The position numbers and the translations under genes are program-made. Source: an uncultured Clostridia bacterium (GTDB lineage Bacteria > Bacillota > Clostridia > Oscillospirales > Ruminococcaceae). From it: a stretch of DNA of 36,960 nt. The notes under the pieces were generated by a model. The model was not told the DNA's origin. It made no database searches and saw only the letters and a list, made by a program, of their open reading frames with translations. The DNA lies in the NCBI GenBank assembly GCA_947629275.1, contig CANRDG010000003.1:1-36960 (forward strand), read 5' to 3'. Within the stretch, counting starts at the first letter, position 1. Every line of letters starts with the position of its first letter. Positions 6,534-13,434 of the stretch are shown piece after piece.

Positions 6534-7628
6534 TTACACGTTAAAGCGGAACAGAACTACGTCGCCGTCCTGCATAACATACTCTTTTCCCTCCGAGCGC
6601 ACAAGACCTTTTTCCTTTGCCGCAGCCATATTACCGCAGTTTACAAGGTCGTCAAAATTTACCACTTCTGCGCGAATAAAGCCTTTTTCAAAGTCGGTGT
6701 GTATCTTGCCTGCCGCCTGCGGAGCTTTCGTACCCTTTCGTATGGTCCACGCTCTCACTTCCTGCGGCCCTGCCGTCAAAAACGACATAAGTCCCAGCAG
6801 GTCATAGCCTACCTGTATAATTCTGTTCAGCCCCGATTCTTCAAGACCCAAGTCGCTGAGAAACATAGCCTTGTCCTCGTCGCTCATGTCTGAAATCTCG
6901 GCTTCTATCTGCGCGCAAATGGGCAGCACTACAGAGCCTTCCGCCTTTGCTATCTCGCATACTGTCTTGTAATGCACGCTGTTGTTTATATCCCCGGTGA
7001 AGTCCTCCTCCGAGAGGTTCGCGGCATATATAACAGGCTTTTGTGAAAGCAGCGGCGTTGTTTTTATAGCCTCCAGCCCGTCCTCGTCAAACGGGAAAGA
7101 ACGCGCCGACTTGCCGCTTTCAAGGTGTTCTTTCAAAGCCTCCAGCATTTCAAGCTCCGCCTGATATTTCTTGTCGCCTTTGATAAGCTTTTTAGTCCTG
7201 TCGATACGCCTTTCAACCATTTCCAAGTCGGAGAGTATAAGCTCCAAGTCAATGGTCTCTATGTCTCTTTTGGGGTCAATGCTGCCGTCAACGTGTATTA
7301 TGTTCACGTCCTCAAAGCAGCGCACTACGTGAACAATGGCATCAACTTCCCTTATATCCGCAAGAAATTTATTGCCAAGCCCCTCGCCCTTTGATGCGCC
7401 CTTTACAAGTCCTGCAATGTCAACAAATTCAAGTGTTGCGGGCGTGAACTTTTCGGGGCTGTACATCTCGGCGAGCTTATCCAGCCTTACATCGGGCACT
7501 GACACTATACCCACATTTTTTTCTATCGTGCAAAACGGGTAGTTTGCAGATTCAGCCCCTGCATTTGTAAGGGCGTTAAAAAGCGTGCTTTTGCCTACAT
7601 TCGGCAGACCTACCATACCAAGTTTCAT
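6534..7628 (-). CDS. ychF: YchF/OLA1-family P-loop ATPase
   Basis: At 364 residues it has the usual family length. G1 is GLPNVGKS (8-15), the following MVGLPNVGKSTLFNALT block is typical, and the specificity motif is NLSE in place of NKxD, the family feature that gives preference for ATP. The C-terminal TGS domain ends in the expected RFNV. YchF associates with ribosomes and is linked to redox stress responses and start-codon selection. Its ATG at 7628 is preceded by GAAAGGAAA. It lies 22 bases after the permease gene and ten before the DUF3592 gene on the same strand, an unusual place for this housekeeping gene, between an ABC permease and its probable ATPase. Confidence 0.97.
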   Translation of the reverse strand: MKLGMVGLPNVGKSTLFNALTNAGAESANYPFCTIEKNVGIVSVPDVRLDKLAEMYSPEKFTPATLEFVDIAGLVKGASKGEGLGNKFLADIREVDAIVHVVRCFEDVNIIHVDGSIDPKRDIETIDLELILSDLEMVERRIDRTKKLIKGDKKYQAELEMLEALKEHLESGKSARSFPFDEDGLEAIKTTPLLSQKPVIYAANLSEEDFTGDINNSVHYKTVCEIAKAEGSVVLPICAQIEAEISDMSDEDKAMFLSDLGLEESGLNRIIQVGYDLLGLMSFLTAGPQEVRAWTIRKGTKAPQAAGKIHTDFEKGFIRAEVVNFDDLVNCGNMAAAKEKGLVRSEGKEYVMQDGDVVLFRFNV

Positions 7629-7650
7629 TTTTTCGGTTTCCTTTCATATC

Positions 7651-10431
7651 TTATTCAATAGATTTAAGTGACTCTACCATGTCTATTTTCTTCAGCTTGA
7701 AATGCAGCACCACGTTTACCATAACTGCAAACAGCGCCGTCAGCACCGCCGACAGTATATATGCGTACCACACCATTTCCCTCGCGAACATAACAAGGTC
7801 TACCTCTGCTGTCAGCACCACGAACCTGTGCAGCACAAGCCCCATTCCCCAGCCGAGAATTATACCTATAACAGTGGTATAAATATTCTCACGATATATA
7901 TAAGCAGAAGTTTCGCCGTCGTAAAATCCCAGAACTTTAAGAGTTGCTATCTCTCTTACGCGTTCGGTTATGTTTATGTTTGCAAGGTCGTAAAGCACTA
8001 TGAAAGCCAGCAGTGCGGCGCATATTATCAGCAGCCACACTATAGCGTTAAGGCTCTCGATAGACGAAAAGAACGTTTCAGCCTTTTCATCAAGAAAAAC
8101 TATGCCCAAAAATTCGTCCTTTGAGATAAGCTCCTGCGAAAAATCAGCTGTCACCGTGCCGTCCGCAATATCGAGATACGCCTGATTGAACTGCGGCTTT
8201 TCACCGTACAATCTTTCATAGACCTGCGGCGAAATATAGATATAGTGCATAGAATAGTTTTCAGCAATGCTGCTTATTTTCAGCGTTACAGTGTCTTTTT
8301 CGGGTATCTCTATTTCTATCTCATCGCCGACTTTCAGTCCCATAAGCTGTGTTATCTTTTCGGTAATAACTACCTCACCGTCAGCCACCGTAAGCTTGTC
8401 GCCGCTCTTGCAGTCGTCAAGGCGTATAAAATCATTCAGCTTTTGCGGCTGCTGCGGCACCATAAGGCTCACACCGTATGAAAGATCGTTGGCGTTAAGT
8501 GTGCAGTCTGTCTCGCTTATCAGCAGATGATCTTCAACATCTTCATTTTCATCTAAAAGCGCGTTTATATCGTCGTCCGTCGCGCCGCTGTCCTTGTCAA
8601 GCACCGTTACCGCATCATATTGCAGTATCTTGCCAAATTGCAGGTCAACTATCTTGCTTATGCTGTGTTTTATGCCGAACGCAGTCATTATCAGCGCGGT
8701 GCAGCCTGCAACGCCTATAAGCGTCATTGCAAAACGCTTTTTGTACCTAAGCAGATTTCTAAGCGTTACCTTTGTAAGAAAGCCCAGCCTTTTCCACAGC
8801 GGCGTTATCTTTTCAAGAAAAACTCTCTTTCCTGCCGGCGGTGCTTTCGGGCGCATAAGCTGTGCAGGCTTTGCAGACATCGAAGCATAACAGGAAGCTA
8901 TAACTGTCGCTCCCACCGCTATAACAGCCACCGCCAGACACCAGAGCGCGTAGTCAACGCGGAACGGCGTATCTATAGAGGGTATGTTATACAGTATTTT
9001 ATAGCTGTTATATATAATGTACGGGAAAAGCTTAAAGCCTATCGCAGTGCCGAAAAGCGTTCCCGTCACCGTCGGCACAAGCGCGTATATAAGATACTTA
9101 GCCATTATTTTTGCCGACGAATACCCCAGAGCCTTGTAAGTGCCTATCTCGGTGCGCTTTTCGTCTACCATTCTGGTCATCGTGGTAAGGCACACAAGCG
9201 CGGCTATAAACACAAAAAACACCGGGAACACCTTTGCTATGGCATCTATCTTTTCGCTGTCGCCTGCAAACGAGGCGTAATCGTTGCTTGAAAACCGCGT
9301 GTAATCGTATATTTTCGTCTCGGGTATGCTGTCAAGCTGCGCCTGTATCTCATCAGCCTGTGCCTGCCCCTGCGCCGCCTTAGCCGAAAGCTGTTCATCA
9401 ATGCTCGTATCCCCTGCAAGGCGCGCCGCATACAGCCCCTGCGCCGTCTGCAATTTAGTTTCCTGCTGCGCAAGAGATACCCTGTCAAGCGCGGTGCCGT
9501 TTTCAGCCTGCGCTCTCAAAGCCTCAACATCGCTTTCAAGCTGCGTTATATACATTGCAAGACCGTTTTCATCGAGCGCGAGCAAACTATTTATGGCGTC
9601 TATATTTTCCTGCGCCTTATCGAGCTGCTCAAGAGCGTCTTTCTTGCTCTCTTTCATTCTTTCGTTGACAGAATTTTCAAACGCCGCTATAACAGGCTGT
9701 TTTTTCTCCTCAACTTCGTCGGTGTATTTATCAGAGAACGGTTCTTCCCTGTCCATGCCGTCAAACCGCACATAAAGCTCGGTATAAACGCCAAGGGTAA
9801 AATCCTCCTCGGGTATAAGCATAAAGCTGTTGACACTGCCGCTGCCTATAGTTGTTGCATCTCTTTCAAAGCCTATATAAAGCGGCGATGCCACTATGCC
9901 GACAACTTCAAATGTATCGTGCTTAAAATAGTCGTGAATGTCGCCGTCCTTGCCCGGTGCTGAAAGGGTGAGCTTTTCGCCTATTCTGTATGAATCCGGC
10001 GTTTTCATGGTGTTTTCAACAACGCATTCGCCGCTGTTTTCGGGCAGCCTGCCCTCTATAAGTATCGGCTTGTTTAGAATATCATCTCCGCCGCCGTATG
10101 ACATCACCCTGACTACCTGATTTTGCCCGTCATAGTTATAGTAAACGTCGCTCGAATACCCTGCCTGCACGCCGCTTACCCCGTCAAGTTCTTCAACAGC
10201 TTGCAGATCTTCATATCTGAACCCCACATTTGAAACGAGTTTCAGATCCATAAGGCTATTTTCTTCAAAAAAGTCTGCCGCCGATTCTTTCATATCCGGC
10301 ATGGTAGACTTTATACCTGCAAAAAACCCCGTTCCGAGAGCCACAATCAGAAACACCGACATAAATCTGCCGAGCGAATGTCTGATCTCTCTCGCTATAT
10401 CCTTTTTATACGCCGATACGCGTTTTTTCAT
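7651..10431 (-). CDS. Large FtsX-type ABC permease with coiled coil
   Basis: A 926-residue permease. TM1 lies at about 22-42, followed by an extracellular domain of MacB-PCD type, an alpha-helical coiled coil rich in Gln, Ala, Glu and Leu at about 255-370, and a first FtsX domain with three membrane helices (about 395-520). A second short N-terminal TM (about 565-585), a second extracellular domain and a second FtsX unit at the C-terminus follow, with a conserved cytoplasmic loop (EIATLKVLGFYDGE). The duplicated FtsX layout and coiled coil match the family of very large Gram-positive putative export permeases. An AGGAATGAG site precedes the ATG, and the upstream gene ends 12 bases before. It probably works with the ATPase at 5094-5795. 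Substrate unknown. Confidence 0.92.
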   Translation of the reverse strand: MKKRVSAYKKDIAREIRHSLGRFMSVFLIVALGTGFFAGIKSTMPDMKESAADFFEENSLMDLKLVSNVGFRYEDLQAVEELDGVSGVQAGYSSDVYYNYDGQNQVVRVMSYGGGDDILNKPILIEGRLPENSGECVVENTMKTPDSYRIGEKLTLSAPGKDGDIHDYFKHDTFEVVGIVASPLYIGFERDATTIGSGSVNSFMLIPEEDFTLGVYTELYVRFDGMDREEPFSDKYTDEVEEKKQPVIAAFENSVNERMKESKKDALEQLDKAQENIDAINSLLALDENGLAMYITQLESDVEALRAQAENGTALDRVSLAQQETKLQTAQGLYAARLAGDTSIDEQLSAKAAQGQAQADEIQAQLDSIPETKIYDYTRFSSNDYASFAGDSEKIDAIAKVFPVFFVFIAALVCLTTMTRMVDEKRTEIGTYKALGYSSAKIMAKYLIYALVPTVTGTLFGTAIGFKLFPYIIYNSYKILYNIPSIDTPFRVDYALWCLAVAVIAVGATVIASCYASMSAKPAQLMRPKAPPAGKRVFLEKITPLWKRLGFLTKVTLRNLLRYKKRFAMTLIGVAGCTALIMTAFGIKHSISKIVDLQFGKILQYDAVTVLDKDSGATDDDINALLDENEDVEDHLLISETDCTLNANDLSYGVSLMVPQQPQKLNDFIRLDDCKSGDKLTVADGEVVITEKITQLMGLKVGDEIEIEIPEKDTVTLKISSIAENYSMHYIYISPQVYERLYGEKPQFNQAYLDIADGTVTADFSQELISKDEFLGIVFLDEKAETFFSSIESLNAIVWLLIICAALLAFIVLYDLANINITERVREIATLKVLGFYDGETSAYIYRENIYTTVIGIILGWGMGLVLHRFVVLTAEVDLVMFAREMVWYAYILSAVLTALFAVMVNVVLHFKLKKIDMVESLKSIE

Positions 10432-10443
10432 TGCCGCTCATTC

Positions 10444-11229
10444 CTAATCTGTCTGACTTACCTTCTCCGCCTCGGCTTTCTCTTCCAAAGGCTCGTCAGT
10501 ATTTTCTTTTTTATCTTCTGTATTTTCGGTATTTTCTGTATTTTCTGTTTCTTCGGTTTCCGTGGTATCTTTAGCATTATCATCGGCAGGCTCAGTATCT
10601 TCCACAGCTTCTTGTGATACTTCGGCTTCTTCGATACTGTCAGCAGGTTCGGTATTTTCCGCAGCTTCCGCGATTTCTTCAGTTTCTGCAATTTCTGCGG
10701 CTTCTTCTGTTTCTTCTATACTTTCGGCAGTCTCTGCGGTTTTGGCAGTTTCTACAGAATTTTCGGTATCTTCTGTTTTTTCTTCGGCGCTTTCATCTTC
10801 TGAGATTATACCTATCCTGCCGGAATCTATAACATACTTCACTGCGCCTATAACGAACACAGCCACGCCGCCTATAACTATTATAAGCGCAGGATTTTCA
10901 AAGTATTTCGCCGCAAACATAACAAACGCGAATATCGCCGATACATCTACCGCTATAAAGCACATATACGTCCGCGATGCTGAAATTATAGGGAAAAGCC
11001 GCTCGGGGTCGTCGGTCTCGTCATCGCTTATGCAAAGTTTCGGGTCGAAAATAAGCATAAGGAACACGCCCAGCAGTATTATGCTAAGTACCAGATTCAC
11101 TATGTAATAATACTTTCCCTCGCCGCCTGCAAAAATAAGCTTGTAAACATCGCAGGCAAGTACCGCCGCTTCCAGCGCGATAAAGATCACAGTCATTATC
11201 TTCTGGAACAATGTAAATCTTTGTTTCAT
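10444..11229 (-). CDS. Membrane protein with long acidic Glu/Thr/Ala tail
   Basis: A 261-residue protein starting at the ATG at 11229, chosen over a codon 33 bases upstream because GAGGAGAG lies just before it. Four hydrophobic segments lie at about 8-26, 37-58, 80-105 and 112-132. The last 120 residues are almost only Glu, Thr, Ala, Asp, Asn and Lys in short imperfect repeats (TEETENTENTEN), predicted to be disordered and strongly negative. I do not recognise the family. It is first of the five-gene operon, followed after 12 bases by the FtsX-type permease. The tail may bind cations, basic proteins or ribosomes, but nothing shows this directly. Confidence 0.75.
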   Translation of the reverse strand: MKQRFTLFQKIMTVIFIALEAAVLACDVYKLIFAGGEGKYYYIVNLVLSIILLGVFLMLIFDPKLCISDDETDDPERLFPIISASRTYMCFIAVDVSAIFAFVMFAAKYFENPALIIVIGGVAVFVIGAVKYVIDSGRIGIISEDESAEEKTEDTENSVETAKTAETAESIEETEEAAEIAETEEIAEAAENTEPADSIEEAEVSQEAVEDTEPADDNAKDTTETEETENTENTENTEDKKENTDEPLEEKAEAEKVSQTD

Positions 11230-11265
11230 ACTCTCTCCTCGTAATATTTTTCCGTATATCATATT

Positions 11266-11294
11266 ATTATATCATATTTATTTGCAAAATGCAA
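11266..11294 (-). promoter_or_regulatory. Promoter of the five-gene ABC/YchF operon
   Basis: Minus-strand TTGCAT (11289-11294), 17-base spacer, TATAAT (11266-11271), about 37 bases upstream of the first start. Gaps of 12, 22 and 10 bases and one 4-base overlap follow inside the operon, leaving no room for further strong promoters. Confidence 0.7.
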
Positions 11295-11312
11295 TATTTT
11301 AATTTTATTGCA

Positions 11313-11349
11313 GAAAAAAAGAACGCACCCCAAGATGCGTTCAAAAAAA
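11313..11349 (-). terminator. Terminator after nrdR
   Basis: An 8-bp stem (GAACGCAC 11321-11328 with ATGCGTTC 11335-11342) is followed on the minus strand by seven T. An A run on the other side would let it work from both directions. It separates nrdR from the next operon. Confidence 0.85.
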
Positions 11350-11357
11350 CTATCAAC

Positions 11358-11816
11358 TTACTTATTCTTTCCGTCCACGCCAAGCTCAGAGATTATATGG
11401 ATAAAGCTTTCAACGTCGTTAAAATCCTTATACACCGATGCAAATCTCACATACGCAACGTGATCGAGCCTTTTCAGTCCTGCCAGCACCTTGTCGCCTA
11501 TCTCGGAGGTTGACGTTTCTGTCTGCATGGCGTTTGCATAAGTATTTTCTATGTCGTCCACCAGTTCGTTCATCTGCTCAACGCTTATCGGGCGCTTCTT
11601 TATAGCATTTTGTATGCCCTTTATAAGCTTTCCCTTGTCAAACGGTTCAAAACTGCCGTCTTTCTTGTACACCATGAGGGTAGGCTTTTCAACTACCTCA
11701 TAAGTCGTAAAACGTTTCAGACACTGCGGACACTCTCTCCTGCGGCGCTTCTTTTCATCACTGGGGCGCGAATCTATGACCTTTGTATCTTCACACCCGC
11801 AAAACGGACATCTCAT
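11358..11816 (-). CDS. nrdR: Transcriptional repressor NrdR
   Basis: At 152 residues it has the normal family length. The N-terminus is the family's zinc ribbon, with CPFC near residue 3 and CPQC near residue 29, flanked by the RRRREC and RFTTYE blocks. Residues about 49-139 form the ATP-cone (KDGSFEPFDKGKLIKGI). NrdR senses ATP/dATP through the cone and represses ribonucleotide reductase genes at paired NrdR boxes. No nrd gene lies in the window, so it acts in trans. The start at 11816 is ATG with AAGGGGGATC just upstream. It is a single-gene unit with its own terminator. Confidence 0.98.
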   Translation of the reverse strand: MRCPFCGCEDTKVIDSRPSDEKKRRRRECPQCLKRFTTYEVVEKPTLMVYKKDGSFEPFDKGKLIKGIQNAIKKRPISVEQMNELVDDIENTYANAMQTETSTSEIGDKVLAGLKRLDHVAYVRFASVYKDFNDVESFIHIISELGVDGKNK

Positions 11817-11873
11817 TTTATGATCCCCCTTGTTTTGAAAACAATTGATATTATATCCGTTGTACTATCGGTA

Positions 11874-11922
11874 AATATCAATAATATTGTATCTCTCTTA
11901 TTGATATTGTATCATATATAGT
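11874..11922. promoter_or_regulatory. Inverted repeat and NrdR-box-like site upstream of nrdR
   Basis: AATATCAATAA (11874-11884) and TTATTGATATT (11898-11908) form an 11-bp inverted repeat with a 13-base spacer. Just beyond it, on the minus strand, CCACTATATATG (11911-11922) resembles one half of an NrdR box (centre CTATATA). A TATAAT at about 11850 may be the -10 box of nrdR, with no good -35. Autoregulation is plausible but not shown. Confidence 0.4.
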
Positions 11923-11971
11923 GGTCAAATGCAAGTTGTTTTTTAAAAATTATAAGTTTTTTTCTGCGGCA

Positions 11972-12271
11972 TCACACAGTGTACTTTTCGCAAAGGTAAT
12001 CTTCTACTATGTATTCAAGTTCAGACGGCATTACCATATATAACTTGATACGTTCAAATAATTCCCGCGCATATTCGGAGTTTTCGGTTATGTCGGCTAT
12101 GCAGGCTTCTTGTTCGCCGCATTCTACCGATACGCCGAAAGAGTACGGATATTCGCTGTCTTCTGTCCTGTCGGCAAACAGTTCATAACGCACATTCGGC
12201 TGTGATAGCTCCTCGCACAAAATAAGCTGCCTTTTTTCGGTCTGTGCAGATGTTACTAACAGTTCTTTCAC
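11972..12271 (-). CDS. Small acidic protein of unknown function
   Basis: A 99-residue protein with no signal peptide or membrane segment. It starts with GTG at 12271, preceded by AGGAAAGGGA. The order of a Tyr-rich strand (RYELFADR), an aromatic YSFGVSVE strand, an IADITENSEYARELFERI helix and a final EYIVEDYL helix resembles small clostridial proteins of the DUF6514 type; that assignment is from memory and weak. It lies upstream of nrdR in the same direction, with 155 bases between them, and downstream of an epimerase-like gene with its own terminator. Confidence 0.7.
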   Translation of the reverse strand: MKELLVTSAQTEKRQLILCEELSQPNVRYELFADRTEDSEYPYSFGVSVECGEQEACIADITENSEYARELFERIKLYMVMPSELEYIVEDYLCEKYTV

Positions 12272-12387
12272 TCCCTTTCCTGCCGCTTTTGCGGCGTGAT
12301 GATGCTTTTATTATCTCCAACATCATAATATCACACAGAAGTATTAAAGCGATAGTTTTTTAATTCGACAACTTTCTGACAAAACCA

Positions 12388-12420
12388 AATAAAAACGGGG
12401 CATAAGTATTTATGCTCCGT
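12388..12420 (-). terminator. Terminator of the epimerase-like gene
   Basis: An 11-bp stem with one mismatch (12395-12405 with 12410-12420) overlaps the last base of the stop codon and is followed on the minus strand by TTTTATTTG. Confidence 0.8.
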
Positions 12421-13211
12421 TACTGGCAACTTTTTATATAATTGCAGTTATCTTTCAGCTCTTTGGCGCTTTTGTACCCCGATGAGTAAAGCTCCAGTAT
12501 TATCGCCGCATTTACGCCATTTTTTCTGAGGCAGGAAACAAAATTTGCGCAATCCAGTTTTCCCGTACCCACAAGCTTGCAGTCGCTTTTGTCGTCATAG
12601 TCGCTTATGTGTATGTGGCAAATGCTTTCGCCCAGCGCATTTACAAATTCATACGGATCATAACCTGCCCTTACCGCCTGTTTGGTGTCCAGCACGAATT
12701 TTGCCTTATCTCCGAGCGCCGCTTTCATCTTCTTCAAAAACTCAATATCTCCGCTGCTGCACCTTTCAACGTTCTCCTGCGCCACCGTAACGCCGAAGTC
12801 CGCCGATATCTCGTTAAAACGCTGAAAATGCCCGAAGTACATCTCCTCGGGGCAGCGGTTGCGGCTGTTGTTGCCGTGCAGAACGAAAATTTTCGAGCCG
12901 AGATATTCCATAGCCTCAAAATATTTTTTGTAGTATTCCAACCCGTCGTTCAGCCTGCGCGAATAGCCTGTGAAGAACATCATGGTCTCAATCTCGCAGG
13001 TAAACGGGTGCATAGATACAGCGTTTACGCCGTAATGCTCCAGCATATTCTTTATCTCGCGAAGAAAACGCTTTTCAAGTTCACTGGGGGCGTTTATGAA
13101 TATCTCAACATTTTGTATGCCGTGCTTGCAAAGCTCTAAAAGTGCCTGCTCGGTAAGCATGGGGTACAGGCACGCGGTCGATACCCCGACGGGATAGCCG
13201 CTCTCATTCAT
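12420..13211 (-). CDS. Sugar phosphate isomerase/epimerase-like TIM-barrel protein
   Basis: A 263-residue cytoplasmic protein of the AP-endonuclease family 2 / xylose-isomerase-like fold. Visible strand-end motifs are VGVSTACLYP, NVEIFIN, VSMHPF, FVLHGNN, VAQENVE, FVLDTKQA, HIHISDYDD and AIILELY. The conserved His, Glu and Asp residues at these strand ends are the usual metal ligands (Glu in QENVE, Asp in LDTKQA, His in HIHISD, Glu in LELY). Members isomerise or epimerise sugars or cyclitols, or act as endonuclease IV; the length and sequence favour the sugar group. The ATG has GGAGGTG upstream. Single gene, divergent from secDF. Substrate unknown. Confidence 0.88.
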   Translation of the reverse strand: MNESGYPVGVSTACLYPMLTEQALLELCKHGIQNVEIFINAPSELEKRFLREIKNMLEHYGVNAVSMHPFTCEIETMMFFTGYSRRLNDGLEYYKKYFEAMEYLGSKIFVLHGNNSRNRCPEEMYFGHFQRFNEISADFGVTVAQENVERCSSGDIEFLKKMKAALGDKAKFVLDTKQAVRAGYDPYEFVNALGESICHIHISDYDDKSDCKLVGTGKLDCANFVSCLRKNGVNAAIILELYSSGYKSAKELKDNCNYIKSCQ

Positions 13212-13243
13212 AAAAACACCTCCGTAAAACAGTGTATATATTG

Positions 13244-13272
13244 ATTATACCACTTTACACAGGCAAAGTCAA
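13244..13272 (-). promoter_or_regulatory. Promoter of the epimerase-like gene
   Basis: Minus-strand TTGACT (13267-13272), 17-base spacer, TATAAT (13244-13249), about 30 bases upstream of the start codon. Confidence 0.8.
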
Positions 13273-13283
13273 TCGGCAAAGGG

Positions 13284-13312
13284 GTCATGTATTTTACACA
13301 GTAAAATGTGAC
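13284..13312. promoter_or_regulatory. Inverted repeat between divergent promoters
   Basis: GTCA (13284-13287) and ATTTTA (13291-13296) mirror TAAAAT (13302-13307) and TGAC (13309-13312) around a 5-base centre. It sits between the epimerase-like promoter and the secDF promoter, so one regulator could affect both. No regulator gene is adjacent. Confidence 0.35.
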
Positions 13313-13338
13313 ATTATGCGATTTAATAAAAATTACTC

Positions 13339-13367
13339 TTGACTTTTGGACAAATTACATCTATAAT
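13339..13367 (+). promoter_or_regulatory. Promoter of secDF
   Basis: TTGACT (13339-13344), 17-base spacer, TATAAT (13362-13367). The leader is about 60 bases long, with AGGAGG before the start. Confidence 0.85.
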
Positions 13368-13434
13368 AGTAAGGTGAATGACTGTTTTATATTTGTATAT
13401 AAAACGCAAAACTTGAACAGGAGGAATAAATTCA

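Noticed and set aside
8620..9488. Long plus-strand open frame of 223 codons opposite the permease
   Set aside because: It is antisense to a clear FtsX-type permease, has Arg/His/Tyr-rich composition typical of shadows and no ribosome site.
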